Below are positions 19,418-29,994 of a stretch of DNA of 64,000 bases, piece by piece (position 1 is the stretch's first letter; each line of letters opens with the position of its first letter). Under the pieces are notes generated by a model, which was not told the DNA's origin, did not search any database, and worked only from the letters and a program-made list of their open reading frames with translations. The stretch comes from an uncultured Victivallales bacterium (lineage in GTDB: Bacteria > Verrucomicrobiota > Lentisphaeria > Oligosphaerales > JAFGRS01). The stretch is taken from the NCBI GenBank assembly GCA_903837355.1, contig CAILUI010000318.1, positions 1 to 64,000 of the forward strand, read 5' to 3'. Made by a program: the position numbers and the translations under genes.

Positions 19418-19834
19418 TCAGTGGCCGCCGTGATGCCGGCGCTTGATGCGCAGCTTGGCCACGGCGTGCGCCATCGTCGCGCTGACCGCGGCGTGTTCTT
19501 CCGCGGAGAGGTGCTCCTGGAGCATGGCTTCAGCCTTGCGCCGGGCCGCCTCAACCTCGATCTCGTCCACGTCCCGCGCATACACGGCGTCAGCGCTCAG
19601 CAACGCCACGTGCGTCGGGGTCACCCGTGCAAACCCACCGCTGAGCGCCAGGAACTCGAGCTGGCCGCCCGGCATACAGACCTCCACCGGGCCGGTGACC
19701 AGTCGCGTCAGCAAGGGGATATGACCCGCCAGAATCTGGATCTCTCCCTCGTCGACAGGGAGCGTCACCGACTCGACGTCAGCGTCGAAGACCCGGTTGT
19801 CTGGGGTCGCAATTTCGAGGCGGAAGGTCGCCAT
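19418..19834 (-). CDS. atpC: F1Fo ATP synthase epsilon subunit
   Basis: The 138-residue protein matches epsilon: an N-terminal beta-barrel (FRLEIATPDNRVF, GEIQILAGHIPLLT, LSGGFARV) and a C-terminal two-helix part (EIEVEAARRKAEAMLQ). Epsilon sits on the central stalk and regulates ATP hydrolysis. It is the last gene of the eight-gene operon, six bases after atpD. The C-terminus is basic and His-rich (RIKRRHHGGH), slightly unusual. No terminator-like hairpin was recognised downstream. Confidence 0.93.
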   Translation of the reverse strand: MATFRLEIATPDNRVFDADVESVTLPVDEGEIQILAGHIPLLTRLVTGPVEVCMPGGQLEFLALSGGFARVTPTHVALLSADAVYARDVDEIEVEAARRKAEAMLQEHLSAEEHAAVSATMAHAVAKLRIKRRHHGGH

Positions 19835-19840
19835 CGTCGT

Positions 19841-21289
<1,449 letters not shown>

Positions 21290-21317
21290 CTACCAAGGCC
21301 GCCCACGCGGGCCGTTC

Positions 21318-22223
21318 TCAGCCTCGGATGGACAGGGCGGTGCTGATCTCGATCAGCTCGCCGGTGATCGCCGCCTGTCGCAGTTTGTTATACTCAAGGG
21401 TCAGATCGCGCACCAGTTCGCGCGCGTTATCCGTAGCGCTCTTCATGGCCACCATGCGGGCACTGTTCTCGCTGGCCCGTGCCTCCAGGATGACTTGATA
21501 CAGCAGGAAGTCGAGAGCCAGCACCAAGAGGGGCTGCAAGACTGCGCCGATGGACGGCTCAAAGGTAAAATCGACGCAGCCGCTGAGGCGGCCCGCCTGC
21601 TCCTCCGCCGCCGCCGGCGCGACGGCCGGGCCCTTCGGGTCTACGGCCGCCACTAGACTGCCAATCTCGCGGACGGGCAGAAACGAGCGCCGCCGCGGCT
21701 CCTGCCGCAGCGTCGAGACGAAGTCGGTGTAGACCAGTTCAGCGCGGTCGACATCACCATCCAGGAAGAGCCCGGAAACAAAGCGGCTGACCGTCTGCGC
21801 CATCCCCAGCATGTGGGTCTCACGCCAGGTGAACTCCGCGATCAGACGGCGGTGGCTGCGCACGATGAACTGCGCCCCTTTGCGGCCGACCGCGACGAAG
21901 ACGGTCTTGGTCGGATCATAGTGCAAAAGCTCGCGGAAAAGATTCGAGTTGAGGGACCCGCAGAGTCCCTTGTCGGTCGACACCACCACCACCACCGTCG
22001 TCCCTGCCGGGCGCTCTGCCATCAGCGCGTGGCGAAGCTGCGCGCCCGTACCGCTGATCTCGCGCAGCACCTCCCCCAGCAGCGTGGCGTAGGGCCGGCC
22101 CTGAACCGCGGCCTGCTGGGCCTTACGCATCTTGGCGGCGGCGACCATCTGCATGGCGCGGGTGATCTGGGCGGTGTTGTTCACCGACCGGATGCGCCGC
22201 CGAATGTCACGCAGGTTGGCCAT
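21318..22223 (-). CDS. atpG: F1Fo ATP synthase gamma subunit
   Basis: The 301-residue protein begins MANLRDIRRRIRSVNNTAQITRAMQMVAAAKMRKAQ, the N-terminal coiled-coil helix of gamma, and ends with the matching helix (SATDNARELVRDLTLEYNKLRQAAIT-type sequence). STDKGLCGSLNSN is the other conserved block. Gamma is the rotating shaft that couples Fo rotation to the beta sites. The gap to atpA is seven bases. Confidence 0.95.
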   Translation of the reverse strand: MANLRDIRRRIRSVNNTAQITRAMQMVAAAKMRKAQQAAVQGRPYATLLGEVLREISGTGAQLRHALMAERPAGTTVVVVVSTDKGLCGSLNSNLFRELLHYDPTKTVFVAVGRKGAQFIVRSHRRLIAEFTWRETHMLGMAQTVSRFVSGLFLDGDVDRAELVYTDFVSTLRQEPRRRSFLPVREIGSLVAAVDPKGPAVAPAAAEEQAGRLSGCVDFTFEPSIGAVLQPLLVLALDFLLYQVILEARASENSARMVAMKSATDNARELVRDLTLEYNKLRQAAITGELIEISTALSIRG

Positions 22224-22230
22224 AGTGTCC

Positions 22231-23763
22231 TTACCCCAGGGTCGCCGCGAAGTCCTTCAACGCGGCCGCGATGCTGGCAGTCAGGGCATCATCGAGCTTC
22301 TTCTCGCGCCGGATGCTCGCCAAGAGGTCGGCACGGCGATGTCCGAAGTACTCCCCCATCTGCGCCTGCGTTGCCTTCAGCTTGTTCACCGCCACCGGGT
22401 CAAAGGCGCCATTCTGCACCGCCCACAGCAGCAATACCTGCAGTTCCATGGGCACGGGGTGCCCAACCGGCTGCTTGAACAGCTCCACGATGCGCTTGCC
22501 GCGCTCGAGCTGCGCCTGCGTCTTCTTGTCCAGATCGCTGCCGAACTGCGCAAAGGCGGCCAACTCACGGAACTGAGCCAGGTCGAGTTTGATACGTCCA
22601 GCCACCTGCTTCATCGCCTTCGGTTGGGCGGCGGAACCGACGCGCGACACCGAGATGCCGACCGAGATGGCCGGTCGTACGCCCTGATAGAACAAATCCG
22701 TCTCCAGGTAGATCTGCCCGTCTGTGATGGAGATGACGTTCGTCGGGATATAGGCCGAGACATCCCCAGCCTGCGTTTCGATGATCGGCAGAGCCGTCAG
22801 CGAGCCACCTCCGGCAGCCTCCGTGAGCCGCGCCGAACGCTCCAGTAGGCGGCTGTGCAGGTAGAAGACGTCGCCGGGATAGGCTTCGCGACCGGACGGT
22901 CGCCGCAACACGAGTGAGACCTGCCGATAGGCCACAGCGTGCTTGGAGAGGTCGTCGAAGATCACCAGCGCGTCCATGCCATTGTCCATGAACCACTCAC
23001 CGATGGCCGTGCCACTGTAAGGCGCCAGGTACTGCATGGTGGCCGACTCCGCCGCCGTGGCCGAGACCACCACGCAGTAGGGCAATGCGCCGGCGTCCTC
23101 GAGGAGTTTCACGGTCTGCGCGACGCTGGCCTGCCGCTGGCCGACCGCGACGTAGATGCAGTGCACCGGCCGGAAACCGGGCTCCGGATCTGCCTCGGCC
23201 GCGCGGTTGAGGCGGGCCTGGTTGATGATGGTGTCCACGGCAATCGAGGTCTTGCCGGTCGAACGGTCGCCGATGATCAACTCGCGCTGGCCGCGGCCGA
23301 TGGGGATCATGGCATCGATGGCCATGATCCCGGTCTCCAGCGGCTGGCTCACCGATTGCCGCTGCACGATGCCGGAGGCCACCCGCTCCACCGGGTAGAA
23401 GATCTCGGACTTAACCGGGCCCTTGCCGTCCAGCGGCCGGCCCAGCGCATCGACGACGCGGCCCAGCAGCGGCCGGCCGACCGGGACCTCCAGCAGACGA
23501 CCGGTCGTGGTGACCTGCTGGCCTTCGCGGACCCCGGACGCCTCGCCGAGGATGATGGCGCCGACCTCAGACTCCTCAAGGTTCAGGGCCAGACCCATAA
23601 CCCCATCGCCGAAATCCAGCATCTCGCTCAGCCGGGCTTCCGTGAGACCCTCGATGCGGGCCACGCCATCGCCGATCTCGCGCACCACGCCCGTGTCGCG
23701 CGAGCCGCTGCTCAGTCCCGCGCCGCGGATGCGCTCTTCGAGTTCTTTGAGGATATCTTTCAT
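22231..23763 (-). CDS. atpA: F1Fo ATP synthase alpha subunit
   Basis: The 510-residue non-catalytic subunit has the Walker A loop GDRSTGKTS, the [17 protein letters not shown] block with the arginine finger, and a typical C-terminal helical domain. Its length is normal for the family. It alternates with beta in the F1 hexamer. The delta gene is 37 bases upstream. A complete alpha/beta pair with intact motifs indicates a working enzyme. Confidence 0.96.
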   Translation of the reverse strand: MKDILKELEERIRGAGLSSGSRDTGVVREIGDGVARIEGLTEARLSEMLDFGDGVMGLALNLEESEVGAIILGEASGVREGQQVTTTGRLLEVPVGRPLLGRVVDALGRPLDGKGPVKSEIFYPVERVASGIVQRQSVSQPLETGIMAIDAMIPIGRGQRELIIGDRSTGKTSIAVDTIINQARLNRAAEADPEPGFRPVHCIYVAVGQRQASVAQTVKLLEDAGALPYCVVVSATAAESATMQYLAPYSGTAIGEWFMDNGMDALVIFDDLSKHAVAYRQVSLVLRRPSGREAYPGDVFYLHSRLLERSARLTEAAGGGSLTALPIIETQAGDVSAYIPTNVISITDGQIYLETDLFYQGVRPAISVGISVSRVGSAAQPKAMKQVAGRIKLDLAQFRELAAFAQFGSDLDKKTQAQLERGKRIVELFKQPVGHPVPMELQVLLLWAVQNGAFDPVAVNKLKATQAQMGEYFGHRRADLLASIRREKKLDDALTASIAAALKDFAATLG

Positions 23764-23800
23764 GGTCCCTGCTCACCCATCCTAGTCGGGCTACGGCGGC

Positions 23801-24202
23801 TCATTCATCCAGCAACGCGTGTTGCAGATGCTCGAGTCTGCCACGCACGGAAGCATCATATACGGTGTAGCCAACCTGTGACCAGATCCCGGCAACCAGC
23901 CCGGGGTCCACGGAGAACTCCACGGAAGCCACGCGCGCCCGACCCTTGGAGAGCAACGCCACGACCTCTTCCTGAACGGCGCTATCCAGCGGTTCAGCGC
24001 TCAGCACACGGGCATGGTGCGCACGGTGATAGAGCCGCAAGCGCTCACCCAAAGCGACCAGGACGGCACCGCCACCGCGCTCGGGATGCGCGGCGACCGC
24101 CTCGATCGCCGCGCGCAGCGCCTCCGGCTGCAACTCGCCGTCACGGAAGCACGCCAACCAGATACGGCGGGCCTCGCGTCGATGAGTACTGCGCGGTCGC
24201 AT
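23801..24202 (-). CDS. atpH: F1Fo ATP synthase delta subunit, short form
   Basis: Position in the operon and the C-terminal segment (V-D-P-x-L-V-A-G-I...VG-x-x-V-x-D-x-SVRGRLEHLQ) identify delta/OSCP, the peripheral-stalk cap on F1. At 133 residues it is clearly shorter than the usual 175-185; the missing part is in the N-terminal helical domain that binds alpha. The ATG at 24202 follows GGGAG by 7 bases; a GTG one codon earlier is possible. No frameshift was seen that would restore a longer N-terminus. Confidence 0.8.
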   Translation of the reverse strand: MRPRSTHRREARRIWLACFRDGELQPEALRAAIEAVAAHPERGGGAVLVALGERLRLYHRAHHARVLSAEPLDSAVQEEVVALLSKGRARVASVEFSVDPGLVAGIWSQVGYTVYDASVRGRLEHLQHALLDE

Positions 24203-24249
24203 CACGTCGCTCCCTGTACGGCCTCGGGCCTACGCCTCGGGCCTACGCC

Positions 24250-24807
24250 TCAGGCCACCAGCCCCTGCATACCTTCCTGACGGATCCGCTCCTGGTCGGC
24301 AGCGGTCAGCACCTTACCCGTGACCGCCGCGGTCGCCTGGAGAACCAAGCCACCCAGTTCCCGACGCAGTTCGGCCCGCACGCGATTGCGCTCCTGCACG
24401 GCCTCCTCCTGCGCCTTGACGACGATCCCTTCCGCCAGGGCCTGAGCCCGCTGCCGCTCACGCTCCGTCAGCGACGAGGCCGCCGTACGCGCGTCGCCAA
24501 GGATGCGGTCCGCCTCCGCACGCGCCGCCTCGAGGACATCGCGGCGCTGCGCCTCGGCCGCGGCCAGTTCGGCACTGACCCGCGCCGCGTCCGCTAAGCT
24601 GTCGGCGATGCGCTGACGCCGCTCATCGAGAATCCGCAACAGGGGCCTGTAAACGAACATCCGCAGGATCAGCGCTACGATCAGGAAACTGACCGCCTGC
24701 GCCACCAGTCCCGGCAGATTGACGCCGAACTGCTCAGCCGTCTGCTGAACGACCGCGGCCAGGCCACCCGATGCTTCCGGTACACCATGCCCGGGAAGTG
24801 CCTCCAT
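24250..24807 (-). CDS. atpF: F1Fo ATP synthase b subunit
   Basis: The 185-residue protein has one N-terminal membrane helix (LVAQAVSFLIVALILRMFVY) followed by a long Ala/Glu/Arg-rich helix ending near the C-terminus, the classic b-subunit plan for the peripheral stalk. The start is the ATG at 24807, with GGAGG 9 bases upstream; the longer frame to 24888 has no support. Between it and atpH lies a short direct repeat (TACGCCTCGGGCC, twice, around 24230-24250). Confidence 0.92.
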   Translation of the reverse strand: MEALPGHGVPEASGGLAAVVQQTAEQFGVNLPGLVAQAVSFLIVALILRMFVYRPLLRILDERRQRIADSLADAARVSAELAAAEAQRRDVLEAARAEADRILGDARTAASSLTERERQRAQALAEGIVVKAQEEAVQERNRVRAELRRELGGLVLQATAAVTGKVLTAADQERIRQEGMQGLVA

Positions 24808-24920
24808 GCGCAGATACCTCCGCCTGCAATCCACACCGCCGTCACCCGTCAGCGGACCGCGGCCATAGCCCTGGCCAGACGACCCCACTCAGAGCGACAT
24901 CCGCGACCCCGAACAACCCC

Positions 24921-25115
24921 TCACTTCACCAGGAAGATCACGTAAAACACCAAGGCTTCGCAGAAGGCGATGGCGAGGATCGACTGCACAAGGATCTTGG
25001 TTGCGGCGCCGGGGTTGCGTCCGACCGACGACACGGCCACCGAGCCGATGCAGCCGATGCTCGCCGCCACCGTGACTGCAGTCAACGTAATGTGCCACTT
25101 CTGAATGGGGTCCAT
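24921..25115 (-). CDS. atpE: F1Fo ATP synthase c subunit
   Basis: This 64-residue hairpin protein has two membrane helices joined by a polar loop GRNPGA (equivalent to the R-Q/N-P loop). The ion-binding carboxylate is Glu53 in FCEALVFY. The residues after it (Ala, Leu) are not the Ser/Thr usually found in sodium-binding rings, so proton coupling is inferred. It is short for the family (commonly 70-90). GGAGGG sits 8 bases upstream of the ATG. Because the gene is so short, most frames around it are misleading. Confidence 0.92.
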   Translation of the reverse strand: MDPIQKWHITLTAVTVAASIGCIGSVAVSSVGRNPGAATKILVQSILAIAFCEALVFYVIFLVK

Positions 25116-25185
25116 AGCGTCTGCCCTCCGTCGTGTTGGGGACCATTCATGCCGACCAGCTATCCGGTCCGGCGGACTTCCTGAG

Positions 25186-26112
25186 TCACGAGTGCGTCGC
25201 GGGGCCGGGTTCGGCGCGGTGGTGCACCGCGCCCGCTTCTTCGCCATGCTCGCAACTGAGCATGGTAAAGATGGCCACAAGCAGCGTGAACACCGCCGCC
25301 TGAATGACCCCGACAACCAGCTCGACAAAGTAGAACGGAACCGGCAAGACCCAGCTCGCCATGGGGAACTTGTGCAGCATGGTCTCCATCATGGTCTCGC
25401 CGGCAAAGATGTTGCCGAACAAGCGTAGGCTGAGGGAGATCGGCCGGAAGGCGATGGAGACCACCTCCAGAACCCCGGCGGCGATGAAGACGAGCCCCAC
25501 GAAGAAACCGATGAGACCCGTCGTCCCACCTTTGGGCCCGAAAAGGTGCAGGATGAAACCCTTGAGGCCCTGCGCCTGCAACGACCACATCAGCCAACAC
25601 CCCATGAACAACATCGAGATACCGAAGGTCAGATTGACGTCGGCATCGGCGCCGCGCAGCAAGGGCCGCGTGATGGTCATGCCATGGGCAGATTCGTGGC
25701 CCCAGCCGATCGTGCCGAAGCCCGGCAACAGACCGCACCAGTTGGCGCAAAGGATGAAGAGAAACAGCGTCCCTACAAACCAGAATGTCTTGCGTGCCAG
25801 CGGCTCGCCCATCAGACCGCCGAGAAACCCAAGCAGGCCGTCGAGAATGACTTCAAGAACCCCCTGCAGACGGCCGGGAACCAAACTGGCGCGGCGCACG
25901 GCCAGATGCGTGAGCAGCACCAGGACCCCGGCGCTCAGCCACGTGGCCACCATCGAGTTCGTCACCGGTACGCCGCACACCTCGCCCAGGCGACTGGCCT
26001 TGAGTTGCAGGCCTTCCCCCGCCTCGATGGCGCCCTCGGCAAGGGCGCGCGGCGCCGCCAGCACGGCCGGCAGCGCGGCGCAGAACAACGTTGTAAGGCG
26101 CGTCGTACTCAT
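25186..26112 (-). CDS. atpB: F1Fo ATP synthase a subunit
   Basis: The 308-residue membrane protein carries the stator arginine in SLSLRLFGNIFAGE, and the typical LLPGFG and PFYFVELVVGVIQAAVFTLL helices. It starts with a signal-like segment (TTLFCAALPAVLAAPRALAEG), as in several bacterial a subunits with a periplasmic N-terminus. The C-terminus is extended by a soluble tail (EHGEEAGAVHHRAEPG). The start was placed at the ATG at 26112; the frame is open to 26250. It is the first gene of the operon; no atpI was seen before it. Confidence 0.94.
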   Translation of the reverse strand: MSTTRLTTLFCAALPAVLAAPRALAEGAIEAGEGLQLKASRLGEVCGVPVTNSMVATWLSAGVLVLLTHLAVRRASLVPGRLQGVLEVILDGLLGFLGGLMGEPLARKTFWFVGTLFLFILCANWCGLLPGFGTIGWGHESAHGMTITRPLLRGADADVNLTFGISMLFMGCWLMWSLQAQGLKGFILHLFGPKGGTTGLIGFFVGLVFIAAGVLEVVSIAFRPISLSLRLFGNIFAGETMMETMLHKFPMASWVLPVPFYFVELVVGVIQAAVFTLLVAIFTMLSCEHGEEAGAVHHRAEPGPATHS

Positions 26113-26518
26113 GCGTTCCCCAGCGACCAGCCGAACCTCGGCGGACACTGCAGTCCAGGCCACATTCCGGCCACGAGGCAACAAATCTAGCGTAACTACC
26201 CACGAACGGCAACCATGTACATCGGAAATAGGGATGAAGAGCCATGGCATCCACGCGCCTTCCGGCGCCCGCCCGCAGGGGAACGAGGCCGGGCGCCACC
26301 TGCGTGTGTCGTCGGCGGCGCCATTCGTGCACTGAGCGCGGTTCCGCCCATGGACGCGAGGCCTGGGTCGGCTTATCTTAGGAGCGCGTTCCGTGTGCGC
26401 GCGACGCGCCGGGCTTTAGGGCCCGCGCGAGATCGTCCACCCCCAACCGGCAGGGCTCGGCGCCAGCGTCGTACCCAGACCGGCCAGACAGCCCGTCAGG
26501 CAGGAGAGCAGCAGGACC
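26113..26518. other. Divergent promoter region, atp operon / B-repeat gene
   Basis: These 406 bases lie between the start of the ATP synthase operon and the divergent B-repeat gene and should contain both promoters. No convincing sigma-70 pair, operator or hairpin was identified; the open frames here lack ribosome binding sites. Confidence 0.45.
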
Positions 26519-29500
26519 ATGACAGCGATGATGTGCAGTAGTGTGCGGGGACAGTATGCGCGGGGTCTGGGACGGGGACTACTCGCCTGGCTGGGTCTCC
26601 TCCTCCTAGCCGGCGCGACACCGGGTCACGCGGCCGAGGGCGGTCCGTTCACGGTCTCCTTCAGCGCCGGCGCTAACGGCAATCTCAGCGGCAGCCTCCT
26701 GCAGACAGTGCTGCTCGACGCCAGTACGACGCCCGTCACCGCACTTGCCGACACCGGGCACCACTTCCAGCAGTGGACCCTCGACGGCCTGCTGTTCAGC
26801 ACCGAGAATCCCCTCGCCGTGCCCGCGGTCAGTGCCGACCTTGCCCTCACCGCGCAGTTTGCGGCCGACGCCCCGGTGTCCTTCACGGTCAGCTTCGGTG
26901 CCGACCCTAACGGCGCCCTGAGCGGCAGTTCGCTGCAAAGCGTGCCCTACGGCGAGAACAGCACGGCCGTCACCGCCGTGCCCGCCTCCGGCTACCACTT
27001 CGCGCGCTGGCGCCTGGGCGCATTCACGTATAGTACCGGGAATCCGCTGACCGTGACCAACGTCACAGCGGACGTCGCCGTCAGCGCCGAGTTTGCTCCG
27101 GATACCTACACTCTCCGCTTCCAGGCTGGCGCCAACGGCGCCATCAGCGGTGACGCGACCCAGGCGGTCAGCCATGGCAGCAGCAGCGCTGCCGTCAGTG
27201 CCATACCCGCCCTCGGCCACCACTTCACGCGTTGGACCCTGGCGGGCAGCGAGTACAGCACCGAGAACCCGCTGGTGGTAACCGCCGTCACGGCGGCGGC
27301 CACGCTCACGGCTGAGTTCGCCGTCAACGCCTACACCATCACCTTCGCGACCGATGGCAACGGGACGCTGTCGGGCAGCGCTATGCAGACCGTAACCTAC
27401 GGCACGGACACCGCCGCCGTCGAGGCGCTTGCCAATCCCGGTTACCACTTCGCACGCTGGACCATCGGCGGCGCGCTCTACTCCGGCGCCAACCCGATCA
27501 GCCTGCGCCGGGTCAGCGCCGACGCCACCGTAACCGCCGAGTTCGCCGCCAACACCTACGCGGTCACCTTCCAGGCCGGGGCCAACGGCGGCCTGGCTGG
27601 CCGCACGGTTCAGGCCATTGCCCACGGTGCCGATGCCACCGCCGTCACCGCCATCGCCAACACCGGGCACCATGTGCTGCGCTGGACCCTCGACGGCGTC
27701 CCCTACAGCACCGACGCCACGCTGGTCCTTACCAATGTGACCGGTCCCATGACCCTTGCCGCCGAGTTCGCGGTCAACCTCTACACCGTGGGTTTCCTGC
27801 CCGGCCCCAATGGCAGCCTCATGGGGCCGGCGACCCAAACCGTCGCCTACGGCCAGAATGCCTCACCGGTGGCAGCCGTCGCGGCGCCCGGCTATCACTT
27901 CCTGCGCTGGCTCAACGACGGGCAACTCTTCAGCACCGACAACCCGATCACCTTGCGGAATGTCAGTGAGGACGTCATCCTGACAGCCGAGTTCGCCGCC
28001 AATACCTACACCGTCACCTTCATCGCCGGTCCCAACGGCGGCCTGACCGGCTCGACCGTCCAAACCGTCACCCACGGCGGCAGTACGGTGGCCGTCAATG
28101 CCGTCGCCAACTACGGCTACCATTTCCTGCGCTGGAGCCAGGCGGGCACGCTCTACAGCCTCAGTTCCACCCTGGTTCCGGCGAACGTCACCGCCAACCT
28201 GATCTTTGTCGCCGACTTCGAGATCAACAGCTATACGGTGAGCTTCGCGGCCGGCAGCAACGGCTCTCTCGTCGGCACGCCCACCCAGACCTTGATCCAC
28301 GGCAATGCCACCCTGCCGGTCACCGCGGTCCCGGCAAGCGGCTACCACTTCGTGCGCTGGGTCCAGGGCGAGAGCCACTTCAGCACCGGCAACCCGCTGG
28401 TGGTCAGCAATGTCACGGCCACGCAAACCATTACCGCCGAGTTCGCCCTCAATGTCTATCCCGTCGTCTTCGTGCCGGGACTCCACGGCAGCGTCGCCGG
28501 CGAGCCCTATCAGGCCATCCCGCACGGCGGCAACACCACCTCCGTCACCGCCGTTCCCGCCTTCAGTTACCACTTCCTGCGCTGGACTCTGGGCGGCATG
28601 GAGTTCAGCCTGGAGAACCCGCTGGCACTCACGAACGTGGTGAACCCCACCACCGTCGTCGCCGAGTTCCAGATCAATGCCTACGCGGTCGCCTTCCAGG
28701 CCGGCCCCAACGGCACCGTCGCCGGCGCCACGGCCCAGGCCGTCAACCACGGCGGCAGTGCCACCGCCGTTACCGCCCTGCCGAACACCGGCTATCACTT
28801 CCTGCGCTGGACGCTCGCCGGCGCCGTCTACAGCTTCGAAAACCCGGTCACCGTACACAATGTCACGGGCGACCAGACCCTGACCGCCGAGTTTGAGGTC
28901 AACGTCTACACCGTCACCTTCCTGGCTGGTCCGCACGGCTCACTCAGTGGCGAGACCGTCCAGCGCGTTGCCTACGGCAGCAGCAGTTCACCGGTCACGG
29001 CAACCGCCGACCTGGAGTACATGTTCGCGCTCTGGAGTGACGGCTTCGCCATCAATCCGCGCGTGATCGAGAACGTCAGCAGCGATCTGACCGTCACCGC
29101 GCAGTTCCGCGATGCCGGTGCCGTGATGCCGGCGGGCAGCTTCCTCGCCGCCGTCGACCTGGCTGACGTCGCTAACGGTCGCGGCCTCTGGGACCTGACC
29201 GGGCACTACGAGACCCGCGTCGCGGGGCGGCCGCTCGCCCTCGACCTCGCCCACGACACCAAGGGCAGGATCACGGGTACCGGTACCTTCCGGACCACCG
29301 CCGTCGACGGCAGACCCATCACCATCCCCGTCTCCGCCAAGGGCACCACCAAGGGCACTGGCGGTGCCATCACCTTCACCGTCACCTTCGTCGGTAGCCA
29401 GAGCGGAACCGCCGCCGACCCCACCCTCACCGGCAGTGTCAGCCTCAAGATGACTCTGACCCTCGACCTCGCCAACCGCCGCCTGCTCGGGGCTGCCACC

Positions 29501-29845
29501 CTGAGCCAGAAGGTCGCTAAGATCACCACCAAGATCGCAACCTATGTCACCCTGGACCTGCCGACCGGCACCGATGGCACCTACGACATCCTCTTTGAGC
29601 TCGTGCAGTCCGGCTCCAAGATCACCGGCAATGCCGTACTCAGACTGGCCAATGGCGCCGATTACCTGTTCGCCGTGAAGGGTACCTACGTCGGCAGTGC
29701 GGGCACCCTAATCCTGACCGGCCACACCACCGACGCCGCTGCCAAGAGCATCAAGATCACGAGCACCATCGTCACCCTCGAAGGCCACGCGGCCCACCTC
29801 AACACGATGATCGCCAGCGGTTACGGGCAAAGCATCGCCTGGTAG
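26519..29845 (+). CDS. Giant-repeat secreted protein with eleven InlB-type B-repeats
   Basis: The 1108-residue protein has a long signal peptide (hydrophobic GLLAWLGLLLLAGATPGHA). Residues about 44-867 are eleven tandem units of 75 residues, each Y-T-V-x-F-x-A-G-x-N-G-x-L-x-G...GYHF-x-RW...F-S-x-x-NPL...V-T-AEF, the divergent InlB B-repeat (beta-grasp-like) pattern known from bacterial surface proteins. Residues about 875-1108 are the same C-terminal domain as in the 9865 gene, here ending GYGQSIAW. It is likely extracellular, with a spacer or adhesive role; no enzyme motif is present. The start could also be one of two ATGs at 26528/26531. An AGGAG lies 12 bases upstream of the chosen start. 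Confidence 0.85.
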   Translation: MTAMMCSSVRGQYARGLGRGLLAWLGLLLLAGATPGHAAEGGPFTVSFSAGANGNLSGSLLQTVLLDASTTPVTALADTGHHFQQWTLDGLLFSTENPLAVPAVSADLALTAQFAADAPVSFTVSFGADPNGALSGSSLQSVPYGENSTAVTAVPASGYHFARWRLGAFTYSTGNPLTVTNVTADVAVSAEFAPDTYTLRFQAGANGAISGDATQAVSHGSSSAAVSAIPALGHHFTRWTLAGSEYSTENPLVVTAVTAAATLTAEFAVNAYTITFATDGNGTLSGSAMQTVTYGTDTAAVEALANPGYHFARWTIGGALYSGANPISLRRVSADATVTAEFAANTYAVTFQAGANGGLAGRTVQAIAHGADATAVTAIANTGHHVLRWTLDGVPYSTDATLVLTNVTGPMTLAAEFAVNLYTVGFLPGPNGSLMGPATQTVAYGQNASPVAAVAAPGYHFLRWLNDGQLFSTDNPITLRNVSEDVILTAEFAANTYTVTFIAGPNGGLTGSTVQTVTHGGSTVAVNAVANYGYHFLRWSQAGTLYSLSSTLVPANVTANLIFVADFEINSYTVSFAAGSNGSLVGTPTQTLIHGNATLPVTAVPASGYHFVRWVQGESHFSTGNPLVVSNVTATQTITAEFALNVYPVVFVPGLHGSVAGEPYQAIPHGGNTTSVTAVPAFSYHFLRWTLGGMEFSLENPLALTNVVNPTTVVAEFQINAYAVAFQAGPNGTVAGATAQAVNHGGSATAVTALPNTGYHFLRWTLAGAVYSFENPVTVHNVTGDQTLTAEFEVNVYTVTFLAGPHGSLSGETVQRVAYGSSSSPVTATADLEYMFALWSDGFAINPRVIENVSSDLTVTAQFRDAGAVMPAGSFLAAVDLADVANGRGLWDLTGHYETRVAGRPLALDLAHDTKGRITGTGTFRTTAVDGRPITIPVSAKGTTKGTGGAITFTVTFVGSQSGTAADPTLTGSVSLKMTLTLDLANRRLLGAATLSQKVAKITTKIATYVTLDLPTGTDGTYDILFELVQSGSKITGNAVLRLANGADYLFAVKGTYVGSAGTLILTGHTTDAAAKSIKITSTIVTLEGHAAHLNTMIASGYGQSIAW
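26648..29119 (+). repeat. Eleven 225-bp in-frame tandem repeats
   Basis: Unit starts after the first are spaced exactly 225 bases (26882, 27107, 27332, ... 28907); the first is slightly longer and the last shorter. Units differ at most third positions, so they are old or diverging at the DNA level while the protein pattern is kept. Confidence 0.9.
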
Positions 29846-29871
29846 AGGGGCGGCTCCCGCCGGCAGGCCAT

Positions 29872-29895
29872 CCCAGCGCCCTGACTCGCGCTGGG
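29872..29895 (+). terminator. Hairpin after the B-repeat gene
   Basis: CCCAGCG and CGCTGGG form a 7-bp stem with a 10-base loop, 27 bases past the stop codon. There is no T-run. Confidence 0.45.
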
Positions 29896-29994
29896 GCTCG
29901 GGAGGGTGGAAATGCCGCCGGGATGTGGCACATTTCGCGCTAGTGGATCGCAGTCTATTCGGAATCGCCTCACGTCGATCAGGGAGAAGCGTAG

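Noticed and set aside
22939-24597. 552-codon plus-strand frame opposite atpA/atpH/atpF
   Set aside because: Shadow of three certain genes; composition is biased and no ribosome binding site is present.
24921-25115. Sodium-binding c subunit
   Set aside because: The positions after Glu53 are Ala and Leu, not Ser/Thr, so the usual sodium signature is missing.
26648-29119. Possible CRISPR array
   Set aside because: The period is 225 bases with no short identical repeats or unique spacers; the units are protein-coding and in frame.
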